NCBI GenBank assembly: GCA_017617125.1
Contig: JAFZWY010000009.1
Span: 62,001 to 126,000, forward strand
From: Bacteroidales bacterium
Lineage (GTDB): Bacteria; Bacteroidota; Bacteroidia; Bacteroidales; ML635J-15
Reading direction: 5' to 3'
Length of the DNA stretch: 64,000 nucleotides
The translations under genes and the position numbers were made by a program. Positions 44,780 to 53,009 of the stretch are shown in pieces (position 1 is the stretch's first letter; each line of letters opens with the position of its first letter). Under the pieces are notes generated by a model. It ran no database searches, was not told where the DNA came from, and saw only the letters and a list, made by a program, of their open reading frames with translations.

Positions 44780-45076
44780 CTAGAACATTATATTCTGATA
44801 CACCCAGTTGAAAGCAAACGCAGCCAGGTTTACAATTACCAGTATCCAGACAACCTTTTTTGTCATCATATGCTTAACCGACAAAACTATGCATGCAATT
44901 ATCGTAAGAACCCATACCACAATAGGCGGAAACTGAACTATACAACCCAATACATCGCCACGCAGCAACGATATCAGAGAACGTTGAAATCCACACATCG
45001 GACAGCTAATGCCGAACATCTGCTTGTATGCACAAGGCAGCATGTGTTCGCTCAACCAGTTGATTATTTGTTCCAA
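44780..45076 (-). CDS. DUF2752 small membrane protein, paralogue, TTG start
   Basis: 98 aa with CAYKQMFGISCPMCGFQRSLISLLRGD and two hydrophobic helices. Start is a TTG at 45076. This choice aligns its N-terminus (MEQIINWLSEHMLPC) with the ATG-started paralogue at 40000 (MFLDWLEHHLLPC), and the TTG lies 1 nt after the LRR gene's stop, giving coupling. The next Met (residue 12) would remove the conserved start. Confidence 0.82.
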   Translation of the reverse strand: MEQIINWLSEHMLPCAYKQMFGISCPMCGFQRSLISLLRGDVLGCIVQFPPIVVWVLTIIACIVLSVKHMMTKKVVWILVIVNLAAFAFNWVYQNIMF

Positions 45077-45077
45077 A

Positions 45078-46142
45078 TTATTTCTTTTTATTCTTGGTAT
45101 TCTTCCTTACGCCGATATCCTTGCGGGCCCTCTCAACGGTCTCGCTGGTGCGCAGGCGCGTCGCATTGCTTACCCCGCCAGCCTCTTCATCCTCAAATTC
45201 GGCTTCGCCCTTCTTGCGCTTTGCCACGCTTGGGTCCGAAATCGGCTTGCCACCATACAATACATTGTCGACGTTGAACTTACAGTCGGTGAATGCCTCT
45301 TCGTGAAACAAGACATCCTTAACATTGCCTATGCGGCTGGTGTTGCAAGCAACAGTCGTCAGCGATCGGCACTCGGCAAACGCATTCCGCGAAACTATAG
45401 TCTTCACATACGATTCCTGCACTTTTGTAAAAATAACGGTAGTAAGGCTACGGCACGACATAAAAGCACCTTCCTCAACCCTACGCACGTTGTCGTAAAG
45501 CGACACCGTCTTCAGTGCCCAGCAATTCGAAAATGCCTCCTTTCCTATAATGCGCAAAGATTTCGGAAAACGCACAGCTGCAAGAGCCTTGCACCCCTCG
45601 AAGGCATACGAACAAATCTCCTGCAAGCCCTCGGGCAAAACAATCTCCATAAGTCCGCTAGCCCTGAATGCACCTGGGCTAATTACTGTAAGACCGCTAG
45701 GAAAATGGAAACTCCTAAGGTTGGTACAATTTCGGAAACAATCGGGACCTATACGTTTCACATTGCTCGAAATACCTAAATTAGAAAGATTTACGCACCA
45801 GCGGAAAGCACTGCTATCGATAATCTCCACGTTATCGGGAATAGTGACGCAGGTAATGTTTCGACAGCCGTAAAACGCCTTAGCTCCTATCCTCTTTACG
45901 GGATAGAACTTGCCGTTAATCTTTATCTGACGCATTATGTTTACCTGTGTCGGCGTTTCCTCGTTGTAGTTGATGTCGACATACAATGACCTTTTGTTCT
46001 CCTCGAATGCATATCTTATTCCACAATACTTGAAATGCATCGAATCGACCACTTCAGCCTCCTGGGATTCAGTATCCTGGGCATAAGTGCCGGCGCCGAA
46101 AACGAGCAGCATTAATATCGACAACAGAAAGAAGCGTTTCAT
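45078..46142 (-). CDS. Secreted BspA-like leucine-rich repeat protein
   Basis: 354 aa: signal peptide MKRFFLLSILMLLVFGAGTYAQ, then an array of LRR_5 (BspA-type) repeats of about 23 residues. These carry the pattern xIxxxAFxxCxxLxxVxIPxxV, for example VKRIGAKAFYGCRNITCVTIPDNV and LQEICSYAFEGCKALAAVRFPKSL (about 85-270). The C-terminal 60 residues are charged and Lys-rich with no sorting domain, so attachment or secretion route is unclear. Such repeats mediate adhesion in some Bacteroidota. Coupled to the DUF2752 gene downstream. Confidence 0.88.
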   Translation of the reverse strand: MKRFFLLSILMLLVFGAGTYAQDTESQEAEVVDSMHFKYCGIRYAFEENKRSLYVDINYNEETPTQVNIMRQIKINGKFYPVKRIGAKAFYGCRNITCVTIPDNVEIIDSSAFRWCVNLSNLGISSNVKRIGPDCFRNCTNLRSFHFPSGLTVISPGAFRASGLMEIVLPEGLQEICSYAFEGCKALAAVRFPKSLRIIGKEAFSNCWALKTVSLYDNVRRVEEGAFMSCRSLTTVIFTKVQESYVKTIVSRNAFAECRSLTTVACNTSRIGNVKDVLFHEEAFTDCKFNVDNVLYGGKPISDPSVAKRKKGEAEFEDEEAGGVSNATRLRTSETVERARKDIGVRKNTKNKKK

Positions 46143-46160
46143 ACGACAAACATTTAGGGT

Positions 46161-46169
46161 GCAAAGTTA
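46161..46169 (-). promoter_or_regulatory. -7 box of the LRR-DUF2752 operon
   Basis: Minus-strand TAACTTTGC, 18 bp before the ATG at 46142. Confidence 0.55.
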
Positions 46170-46201
46170 AGAATTGTTTTCAAAATTAATGCCAAGCCGA
46201 T

Positions 46202-47104
46202 TCAACTTCGTGGATGATGCATGAGAACCTCCTCGAGCAAGGTCTGCTTGTTGATGTGAGTATAGATTTCGGTCGTGGTAATAGACTCGTGGCCAAGCAT
46301 TTCCTGCACGACCCTAAGGTCGGCGCCTCGTTCAATAAGATGTGTTGCAAACGAATGGCGGAAAGTATGCGGAGAAACGGTCTTCTCTATTCCTGCAGCC
46401 TTACACGTCTGCTTGATTATGGTGAAAATCATCGCACGCGTCAGCTTTTTGCCGTTGCGGTTAAGAAAGAGAATGTCGCCACTGCCCTTCTGCGGCACAA
46501 TATGGTTGCGGAACGACTTCATATAGTTGTCAATTTCCTGCATGGCCTTGTGACCTATCGGCACAAGCCTCTGCTTGTCGCCCTTGCCTACAACACGGAT
46601 AAATTCCTCGCCAAAAAACAAGTCCGACAGCCGCAAGCCCACAAGTTCCGACACCCGCAGGCCGCAACCGTATAGCACCTCGATTATCGCCCTGTTGCGA
46701 TGTCCTAGTTCTGTGCTTACATCAATGGCGCGGATTATAGACTCTATTTCCTCGACTGTAAGCACTGTCGGCAAATGACGGGCAAGCTTTGGCGTCTCAA
46801 TAAGTTCGGTCGGGTCATCATCTATCTGGTCATCTACAAGCAGGAACTTGTACAGCGACTTTATTGCCGAAATGGCGTGTGACTGCGAAGTTGCGGCTAT
46901 ATCCTGCGATGCAATATGGCGTATGTATTCGCGAAGCATATCGGTATCGACCTCGGCGAAATTGCCAGAGAATCCGATTTTGTCAAGATACAGGTCGAAT
47001 TTTTGTAATTCCTGCATGTACGACACTCGCGTATTCTCAGAAAGAGAGCGCTCAAGCACTATGTACGATTCGTATTCCTTGAGTGTATTTTTGCGCGAGT
47101 CCAT
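46202..47104 (-). CDS. xerD: Tyrosine recombinase XerD/XerC type
   Basis: 300 aa. The N-terminal SAM-like core-binding domain is at about 5-90 and the catalytic domain at about 110-300. Catalytic residues are visible: Arg in YGCGLRVSELVGL, Lys in VVGKGDKQRLVP, HTFRHSFATHL (H-x-x-R), LGHESITTTEIY (His and nucleophile Tyr). Resolves chromosome dimers at dif. Full length, stand-alone and divergent from aroQ, with no phage genes nearby, so the housekeeping Xer recombinase is likelier than an integrase. No dif-like site was identified. Confidence 0.93.
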   Translation of the reverse strand: MDSRKNTLKEYESYIVLERSLSENTRVSYMQELQKFDLYLDKIGFSGNFAEVDTDMLREYIRHIASQDIAATSQSHAISAIKSLYKFLLVDDQIDDDPTELIETPKLARHLPTVLTVEEIESIIRAIDVSTELGHRNRAIIEVLYGCGLRVSELVGLRLSDLFFGEEFIRVVGKGDKQRLVPIGHKAMQEIDNYMKSFRNHIVPQKGSGDILFLNRNGKKLTRAMIFTIIKQTCKAAGIEKTVSPHTFRHSFATHLIERGADLRVVQEMLGHESITTTEIYTHINKQTLLEEVLMHHPRS

Positions 47105-47132
47105 TTTTATTCCCTGTTTCGCAAATAAGTTT

Positions 47133-47148
47133 TACCTTTGCAAAAATA
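47133..47148. promoter_or_regulatory. Overlapping divergent -7 boxes between xerD and aroQ
   Basis: TACCTTTGCAAAAATA reads TACCTTTGC on the plus strand (aroQ) and TATTTTTGC on the minus strand (xerD), sharing the palindrome TTTGCAAA. Start codons are 18 bp (aroQ) and 29 bp (xerD) away, so both transcripts would arise from one symmetric site. Confidence 0.6.
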
Positions 47149-47158
47149 ATAAAAACTG

Positions 47159-47587
47159 ATGAAACTGCTTATCATAAATGGTCCAAACCTCGGAAACATT
47201 GGCCGCCGCGAACCGGAAATCTACGGACACGAGGACTTTGATTCTTACCAAGAGTCGCTGAAGAAAGAATTTAGCGAACACGAAATACATTATTTCCAGT
47301 CGCACCACGAAGGTGAGATTGTTGCAAAATTACACAAGGCTGCCGAAGATGGCTACGATGGCATAATACTCAATGCTGGAGCCTACTCGCACACCTCCTA
47401 CGCTATCCGCGATGCTGTTGCAGCAATCGAAACGCCAGTGGTCATGGTTCACATCTCGAACGTATATGCCCGCGAAAATTTCCGCCACGGGAATGTAATT
47501 GCTGCCAAATGCAAGGGTGTGATAACAGGATTTGGACTAAAGTCGTATGAATTGGCGGTGAGAAGTTTTGCGACAAGCAACGAATAG
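47159..47587 (+). CDS. aroQ: Type II 3-dehydroquinate dehydratase AroQ
   Basis: Dehydrates 3-dehydroquinate to 3-dehydroshikimate in the shikimate pathway. 142 aa with NGPNLGNIGRREPEIYG (the usual second Asn of GPNLNLLG is Gly here, while the catalytic Arg and Tyr region is kept). Also present are FQSHHEGEIV, LNAGAYSHTSYAIRDAV, VHISNVYARENFRH and ITGFGLKSYELA. Length is right for the dodecameric type II enzyme. Divergent from xerD with a shared promoter region. Confidence 0.95.
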   Translation: MKLLIINGPNLGNIGRREPEIYGHEDFDSYQESLKKEFSEHEIHYFQSHHEGEIVAKLHKAAEDGYDGIILNAGAYSHTSYAIRDAVAAIETPVVMVHISNVYARENFRHGNVIAAKCKGVITGFGLKSYELAVRSFATSNE

Positions 47588-47622
47588 AAAATTTGATTTC
47601 ATCGAAAAAGAAAAAAAAGCAT

Positions 47623-47631
47623 TAGTTTTGC
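47623..47631 (+). promoter_or_regulatory. -7 box of tRNA-Arg
   Basis: TAGTTTTGC, 10 bp before the tRNA. Confidence 0.55.
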
Positions 47632-47641
47632 AAACACAATC

Positions 47642-47713
47642 GGCCCCTTAGTTTAATGGATAAAATTTGGGATTCCGGTTCCTACGATAGGCGTTCGATT
47701 CGCCTAGGGGTCA
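47642..47713 (+). tRNA. tRNA-Arg (CCG)
   Basis: 72 nt. Acceptor GGCCCCT/AGGGGTC with A73; D stem GTTT/AAAT; anticodon stem TGGGA/TCCTA with loop TTCCGGT, so anticodon CCG (codon CGG); T arm AGGCG-TTCGATT-CGCCT. CCA not encoded. Confidence 0.93.
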
Positions 47714-47716
47714 CAA

Positions 47717-47750
47717 AAGAAGCGTCTCGTCGAGGCGCTTCTTTTTTTTG
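47717..47750 (+). terminator. Terminator of tRNA-Arg
   Basis: AGAAGCGTCT and AGGCGCTTCT arms (one G.T pair) followed by a run of eight T. Confidence 0.85.
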
Positions 47751-47751
47751 A

Positions 47752-47785
47752 CACAAAAAAAGGCCGCAGCAAAGCTGCGACCTCA
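47752..47785 (-). terminator. Terminator of the 961-aa type IX cargo gene
   Basis: Minus-strand arms GGTCGCAGC and GCTGCGGCC around TTT, followed by TTTTTTT. Confidence 0.85.
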
Positions 47786-47805
47786 TAATCTTATGAAAAC
47801 TAATT

Positions 47806-50691
47806 TTATTCCTTTACAAGCTTTCTCATTGCCGAACCATTTTCGGTTTCAATCGAGAAGAAGTAAACGCCAGCTTCCAGATCTGAAATATCGATTGTGG
47901 TTTCGTTAGCAACCGACTTCATCATACGGCCGGTAACGTCGAATACTACGACATTGGTCAAGCCTTCTGCTTCGATGTTTACGATTCCGGATGTCGGGTT
48001 CGGGTAAACAGCAATGCTATTAACCATATTTTCGTCGACAGCATTATAGTCCGGATCAACAGCAAATGTTGCCCTGTATGTCTTATTTCCTGTTACGGTA
48101 ATAGTTCTAGTGCTGTTTGTATCATTATCGTTCCACTTAACGAATAGATATCCAGGATTTGGTGTTGCAGAAATTTCAACTTCTGCCAAATATTCAAATT
48201 GACCGCCTTCGGATACTGTACCCATAGTTTCGTTTGCCGATACAACAGTGATGGTATATACATCAGGTGCAAATGTAGCGGTAAAGGTAGTATCGTCAGT
48301 AACAACTATATCTCTTGAAGCATCAGTATTTTCATCGTTCCACTGTACGAAGTGGTAATGCTGGAAAGCTGTAGCAGTAATATGAGCTGTTCCACCTGGT
48401 GCATAATAACCTTCGCCAGATACCCTACCCATAGTTGGGTTGCCAGAAACAACTGTAACGTGCTTAGCTGCAATAAAACTTGCTGTAAATTCCTTGTCCG
48501 AATCTACAAGAACTGTCCTTGGGTTATCAGTGTTGTGATCCTGCCATTCTGAGAAAACATAACCTGGATTTGCAGCAGCATACACAATAGCATTTGTATT
48601 ATACATATATTGTCCAGAGCCAGATGCTGTACCCTGAGATGCATTATCAGAAGTTACTGTAACTGTATATTGGTCTAGTGCAAAATATGCAGTGTATGTT
48701 GCATCATCGGTAACTGTTACATTTCTTGGATTGTCGGTGTTACCATCGTTCCAGAACATGAAATGGTAATGCTCTGCTGGTGTAGCTGAAATTTCAGCAA
48801 CTGCATTATAATTGTATGTATTTGCACCAGCAACAGAACCTTGGTTAGCATCAGCAGAAATTACTGCAATTTCATACTGGTTGATTGCAAAGAAAGCTGT
48901 CAAGACAGTGTCAGCGCCCAGAACAACTGTTCTTGGATTGTCGGTAACGTTATCATTCCATTCTGTAAAATGATATCCGGTATTAGCTATAGCTAAAACC
49001 TGAACACTTGCACCATCTACGAAAGTACCAGCACCAGCAACGCTACCCATATCGGTGCAGCTTGCATCAACATTCAAGGTTATTGTATGTGTTGTTGCTG
49101 TAGCAGTTTCAACAAACGATGCTGTCAAAGTAACATTTTCATTAACAATGATTGTACGAGGATTTGTAGCATCGTCGTCGCTCCACTTTTCAAATACATA
49201 ACCATCAGCAGGAGTTGCTGTCAATGTTACTTCAGATAACATCGGATAAGAACCTCCGCCAGTTACTGTACCATGTTCAGCATCGTCCGGTGTTGCATTA
49301 ATAGTGTATGTAGGGATATTCTCTGTTAATCTCAAATCATCAACAACAAGATAATATTGATAATTTGCATTGTAGTTGATCATGAAATACTTAGCATTTG
49401 CTGGGATTTCACATGTATAAGTCAACCATGATGTATTTGTTACGGTAACGTTAGAACCAATAGCAGTAAAGTGTGTTGGTTGATTATCGGTTGTAGAATA
49501 CTTAACAACGAATTGCTCGCTACCACTATCCGACAATTTCTTATATTTGAACGAAAGTGCTAATGTTCCAATATGATCCAATTCTGGTGAAATCATATAC
49601 TGGTTGTAGTTGCTTGCGCTATTATAACTATTGAACACCGCACCATGCATACCGTCATCATACTCCAGAACGCCAAACGCGCCATTGTTAGAAGTATTCA
49701 TGCTTACGAAATTCCAGCAACCCTCACCATTCTCGAAGTCCTCAACAAATGGGAATTCATCGATAAGTGTAGTCGAGCAGTCATATACGTCAACATTCTT
49801 TGTTGCTGTTGCAATTCCATATTCATTTGCAACCGTTACATTTACTGTTTTTGTACCAAGAGTATTCCATGTAACATTTACATTATTAGTAGAAGCCAAA
49901 GCCGGCGAACCATCGTCAAACGACCACTGGTACGAAACTACATTGCTTGTACTAACAACCGTAGAAGTTATACGTGTCGATTCACCAAGAACAACACGGT
50001 CCGGTGCATTTATATCAACCATTGGTAATGATGTTTCGTCAGGACAATTGCCAATTGCATAGTTGTATATATTTGTTGCACCTGCCGAAGCAGAAAGAAA
50101 TGCCGTTCCTTGAGCATTATAGAAGCATCCATAAATATCTGCTACGTATCCGGATGGACAAAATACATAAATCGAAGGCACAGAACCACTATATAATGAA
50201 ACCTTACCAGCGAGATTAGATGTTGCATCAATCATAGGGATAGGATTTGTACCTCCATTTGTAAAGTCACCCTGCGAAGCACCTGCGTATGTATTAGCAA
50301 CATGAGTTCCTGTTATCTGAGCAGCGGTATTCGAAGTTTCCGATTCGACCAACAAAACGACAAACTCACCTGTGCCACCCTGTCCATAAGTTTCGTACAA
50401 AGCCTCAAGTATTCCACTTTGGTGAACACGCCAGCATGGAGAACACCAAGCACAGAAAAAGTCAATTACAACATACTTTCCCTGATCCAGATAATTCTGG
50501 ATATTATGGGAATTACCATTCATGTCGGTAGCTGTAAAATTGGTAAAAGTACCCCAATCGGATGCGGCACGAGTACCACGCTCAATTCTTGCATTATGAT
50601 CTAAGCACTGAATTTCGCCTTTTGCTGCCGTCTGTGCAAACATTGCTACAGAAACGAGCAACGACACAACAATAAGTAAAAGTCTCTTCAT
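47806..50691 (-). CDS. Type IX-secreted multidomain protein: thioredoxin-like, PKD, jelly-roll, six InlB-type repeats
   Basis: 961 aa. A signal peptide (1-20) is followed by a TlpA/AhpC-like thioredoxin domain (about 45-210) with CxxC active site CSPC at 83-86. Next come a PKD domain (about 225-305, YQWSFDDGSP), a MAM/concanavalin-like domain (about 315-455, FPFVEDFENGEGCWNF), and six divergent InlB-B/Listeria-Bacteroides repeats of about 70 residues (about 460-885, each with YxFxxWxDxxTxNPRxxxVxxDxxxTAxF). A Por-type C-terminal sorting domain ends the protein (VYPNPTSGIVNIEAEG...ETENGSAMRKLVKE). A redox domain on a surface-exported repeat protein is unusual. Own promoter and terminator. Confidence 0.88.
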   Translation of the reverse strand: MKRLLLIVVSLLVSVAMFAQTAAKGEIQCLDHNARIERGTRAASDWGTFTNFTATDMNGNSHNIQNYLDQGKYVVIDFFCAWCSPCWRVHQSGILEALYETYGQGGTGEFVVLLVESETSNTAAQITGTHVANTYAGASQGDFTNGGTNPIPMIDATSNLAGKVSLYSGSVPSIYVFCPSGYVADIYGCFYNAQGTAFLSASAGATNIYNYAIGNCPDETSLPMVDINAPDRVVLGESTRITSTVVSTSNVVSYQWSFDDGSPALASTNNVNVTWNTLGTKTVNVTVANEYGIATATKNVDVYDCSTTLIDEFPFVEDFENGEGCWNFVSMNTSNNGAFGVLEYDDGMHGAVFNSYNSASNYNQYMISPELDHIGTLALSFKYKKLSDSGSEQFVVKYSTTDNQPTHFTAIGSNVTVTNTSWLTYTCEIPANAKYFMINYNANYQYYLVVDDLRLTENIPTYTINATPDDAEHGTVTGGGSYPMLSEVTLTATPADGYVFEKWSDDDATNPRTIIVNENVTLTASFVETATATTHTITLNVDASCTDMGSVAGAGTFVDGASVQVLAIANTGYHFTEWNDNVTDNPRTVVLGADTVLTAFFAINQYEIAVISADANQGSVAGANTYNYNAVAEISATPAEHYHFMFWNDGNTDNPRNVTVTDDATYTAYFALDQYTVTVTSDNASQGTASGSGQYMYNTNAIVYAAANPGYVFSEWQDHNTDNPRTVLVDSDKEFTASFIAAKHVTVVSGNPTMGRVSGEGYYAPGGTAHITATAFQHYHFVQWNDENTDASRDIVVTDDTTFTATFAPDVYTITVVSANETMGTVSEGGQFEYLAEVEISATPNPGYLFVKWNDNDTNSTRTITVTGNKTYRATFAVDPDYNAVDENMVNSIAVYPNPTSGIVNIEAEGLTNVVVFDVTGRMMKSVANETTIDISDLEAGVYFFSIETENGSAMRKLVKE

Positions 50692-50755
50692 ATAATATAT
50701 GCCAGGTTATATGCCATCAGGCCCATCGGCTTTTAATTACAATTTTTCAAGATGA

Positions 50756-50763
50756 CAAATTTA
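50756..50763 (-). promoter_or_regulatory. -7 box of the 961-aa cargo gene
   Basis: Minus-strand TAAATTTG, about 64 bp before the ATG. The leader contains GCCATCAGGCCCATCGGC-like inverted elements. Confidence 0.45.
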
Positions 50764-50876
50764 AATATTTTTTTTATGCTACAAAGCACTTTATTAAAAA
50801 AAATGGCATTTGAAACGCACTAACATGTTCTGCATGACAAATACCATATTTTATATACATTACATAAAAACAGCCA

Positions 50877-51122
50877 TCATTTCTTGGTTGTCCTTATTGC
50901 TCGGCACAACTGGTCGGGACAAGAAGTATCCTTGTAACCACAGCGAATTCCGCTCAATTTGTCCAGCACTTCTTCGGTTGGCATACCCTCGACCAACTTG
51001 CATATCCCTTGCAAATTGCCGTGACATCCTCCATAAAACTGAACATTATGCAATTTGCCGCCAACTATCTCAAATTCAATCATTTCAGAGCAGGTTCCCT
51101 GCGTTATGTACTGATATTTCAT
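50877..51122 (-). CDS. TSCPD-domain protein (TIGR03905-like)
   Basis: 81 aa with the pattern of small TSCPD proteins: QGTCSEMIEFEIVGGKLHNVQFYGGCHGNLQGICKLVEGM...CGYKDTSCPDQLCRAI. It carries six cysteines, two in the TSCPDQLC motif. TSCPD domains also occur at the end of some ribonucleotide reductases and probably bind metal; the stand-alone form is uncharacterised. Starts 2 nt after the GT9 gene's stop (TAG-AT-ATG), so co-translated. Confidence 0.85.
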   Translation of the reverse strand: MKYQYITQGTCSEMIEFEIVGGKLHNVQFYGGCHGNLQGICKLVEGMPTEEVLDKLSGIRCGYKDTSCPDQLCRAIRTTKK

Positions 51123-51124
51123 AT

Positions 51125-52120
51125 CTAAATGCTATTACAATATTCAACAATCTCGTCAATGTTCTGCTCGCTCATGCAACGGAAATGTCCGCGCGGACAC
51201 TTTTCGTAACCAAGCTTCGAGCACGGACGGCACCGCAAATTCTTCACTTCAAAAATCCTTGATTTTTCTCCAGCCATATAGGGCGTCATACCGAACTGAG
51301 GAATGGTATTGCCCCATATCGACACAATGTCCTTCTTGAAAGCTGCCGCTATATGCATAAGTCCAGTGTCGTGAGTAATTACATACTTTGCCTGCCTTAC
51401 CACCGATGCCGACTGCGACAGCGAAAACATTCCGCACAGATTAATGCAGTTCTCATTCTCTGCACAAATATACTCAGCTGCATCTACGTCCGAATTTCCG
51501 CCCAGCAGAACCACAAAGGCGTTAACCTTACCGCACAACTTGGAAATCAACTCCTTGGGCATACGTTTCGTTGCATGCTGGCCTCCTATCGCATAAGCTA
51601 CGTAGGAACCTGGTTCCAGTCCAAAAGCAGACTTGGTGTCAACTTCTTCGCCTTCGGGGATAAAATAGTCGAGTCCCTTTCCATCGTTGTGTACATCAAA
51701 CAGACGCGTGGAAGTCATATACCTATCTACAATATGTATATCTGGCAACTTATTGATCTTCAAGCACGATGTTGCAAGCCATTTCTTAAAGTTCAACTTT
51801 GGAAACGTAAAATCCAGAATCTTCAACTTGTTGATTATTCGCTTCGAACGCAGATTTTTCTGCAAGTCAATCACATAGTCGAAAGGAATTTCGCGCAGTT
51901 CGTCAATGGTTTCAGCGTAGGTGTCTTTCAGCGTATGAACCTCGTCTATATAAGGATTAGGCTCTAGGATTGCGGCATTTGCCGGTTTTGTAAGGAAATG
52001 TACCTCGGCATTCTCAACCTGCTGCTTCAGGCAGCGTACCACTGGCGTTGTAAGCACAATGTCGCCTATGCTGCTAAACCGTATCACAAGGTAACGGACA
52101 ATGTATTTTTCTTCTTCCAT
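51125..52120 (-). CDS. Glycosyltransferase family 9 (heptosyltransferase-like)
   Basis: 331 aa of the ADP-heptose:LPS heptosyltransferase family (GT-B fold), acting in lipopolysaccharide core assembly at the inner-membrane face. Visible: RFSSIGDIVLTTPVVRCLK at the N-terminus, FDYVIDLQKNLRSK, YAIGGQHATKRMP and the sugar-nucleotide region THDTGLMHIAAAFKKDIVSIWGNT. The ATG at 52120 is chosen; an upstream start adds 7 residues without support. Alone here apart from the coupled TSCPD gene. Confidence 0.9.
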   Translation of the reverse strand: MEEEKYIVRYLVIRFSSIGDIVLTTPVVRCLKQQVENAEVHFLTKPANAAILEPNPYIDEVHTLKDTYAETIDELREIPFDYVIDLQKNLRSKRIINKLKILDFTFPKLNFKKWLATSCLKINKLPDIHIVDRYMTSTRLFDVHNDGKGLDYFIPEGEEVDTKSAFGLEPGSYVAYAIGGQHATKRMPKELISKLCGKVNAFVVLLGGNSDVDAAEYICAENENCINLCGMFSLSQSASVVRQAKYVITHDTGLMHIAAAFKKDIVSIWGNTIPQFGMTPYMAGEKSRIFEVKNLRCRPCSKLGYEKCPRGHFRCMSEQNIDEIVEYCNSI

Positions 52121-52138
52121 AACAATAATACGAAAGCA

Positions 52139-52146
52139 CAAATATA
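52139..52146 (-). promoter_or_regulatory. -7 box of the GT9-TSCPD operon
   Basis: Minus-strand TATATTTG, 18 bp before the ATG at 52120. Confidence 0.5.
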
Positions 52147-52220
52147 TAAGAATTATTTTGGATTTAGGTAATGAGAATGAAAGGTTGTATATTTGTATGG
52201 GCAGGTTTGCGGTCAGTAAT

Positions 52221-52298
52221 CCGCAAAATATGCGGTTTATTTTTATTTATTAACCGCAAAATATGCGGATAAAATTTTGTTGTTAACCGCAATTTTGC
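52221..52298. repeat. 33-bp-period iterons carrying a 15-bp palindrome
   Basis: CCGCAAAATATGCGG occurs at 52221-52235 and 52254-52268. A degenerate third copy CCGCAATTTTGC lies at 52287-52298. The start-to-start spacing is exactly 33 bp both times. Located in the 332-bp gap between the GT9 gene and the 52453 lipoprotein gene; otherwise the gap holds only promoters and AT-rich DNA. Confidence 0.75.
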
Positions 52299-52418
52299 TT
52301 GGAAAATCGAAGACTAGGCTTTTCGAGATTGTGACTTATATCAGTTTCGGGGAATTGTGACATAATTGTAGATTTTTATTATTTTTTTTACAAGATGTAA
52401 GTCCAATAGATTTTTTTC

Positions 52419-52427
52419 TATATTTGC
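52419..52427 (+). promoter_or_regulatory. -7 box of the 52453 lipoprotein gene
   Basis: TATATTTGC, 25 bp before the ATG. Confidence 0.6.
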
Positions 52428-52452
52428 AGCGTTAAACAAATATCAAAATATT

Positions 52453-52956
52453 ATGAGAAATTTAGGAATAATCGTTTTAAGCATCATTCTGCTCGCATCA
52501 TTAGGTTCATGCACAAAGGAAGAAAACTGGGCATTTAAAACAGACCAACTTTACCAAAAAAACAAAAAAAGCGTAACAATAAAACAAGGCGTTTGGGGTA
52601 CCGTAACAGAACGCACAGGAGACTGGATGCCTGATATTTACCAAACTGCAAAACAAGCTCCTATAAAATGTACGATTAGATTTTACGAACCAGTAACATT
52701 CGACGATTTTCAAAGAGAAGGTATTTCTATATACAACATTACAGACGTACCAACAAAACTCATTGCAGAGACAACATCCAACAAAAATGGATTTTTTCAA
52801 ATGAAACTTGAACCTGGAGAATATTCTATTTTCGTAGTTTATAAGGGAGAAATATACGCATGTGGGTTTGATGGAGTCGGAAACATTGGAAAATTTTCTA
52901 TTTCAGAAAAAAATAAAACAGAATACAATTTCGTTGTAAATAATGCAGCTGATTAA
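52453..52956 (+). CDS. Small lipoprotein of unknown function
   Basis: 167 aa: lipobox signal MRNLGIIVLSIILLASLGSC, then a beta-rich mature part with prealbumin/Cna-B-like character (KQGVWGTVTERTGDWMPDIY, LIAETTSNKNGFFQMKLEPGEYSIFVVYKGEIYACG). 'GxFxxxLxPGxYxIxV' is typical of carboxypeptidase-regulatory-like folds. No enzyme motif. Monocistronic, with a shared terminator downstream and the 33-bp iterons about 150-230 bp upstream. Confidence 0.8.
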   Translation: MRNLGIIVLSIILLASLGSCTKEENWAFKTDQLYQKNKKSVTIKQGVWGTVTERTGDWMPDIYQTAKQAPIKCTIRFYEPVTFDDFQREGISIYNITDVPTKLIAETTSNKNGFFQMKLEPGEYSIFVVYKGEIYACGFDGVGNIGKFSISEKNKTEYNFVVNNAAD

Positions 52957-53009
52957 TTTTAGATGTAAATTGGGATGTTATTGAGCATCTGACCTATGAA
53001 TTAAACAAA

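Noticed and set aside
46202-47104. Integrase of a mobile element
   Set aside because: XerD-like length and motifs, a conserved-looking divergent arrangement with aroQ, and no phage, att site or cargo genes around it.
47806-50691. Possible CRISPR or tandem-repeat DNA in the InlB-repeat gene
   Set aside because: The repeats are protein-level, about 70 codons each and divergent in DNA; there are no short identical repeats with spacers.
52221-52298. Plasmid-type replication origin suggested by the iterons
   Set aside because: No rep gene, DnaA boxes or partition genes nearby, and the flanks are chromosomal housekeeping genes; a regulatory role is likelier.
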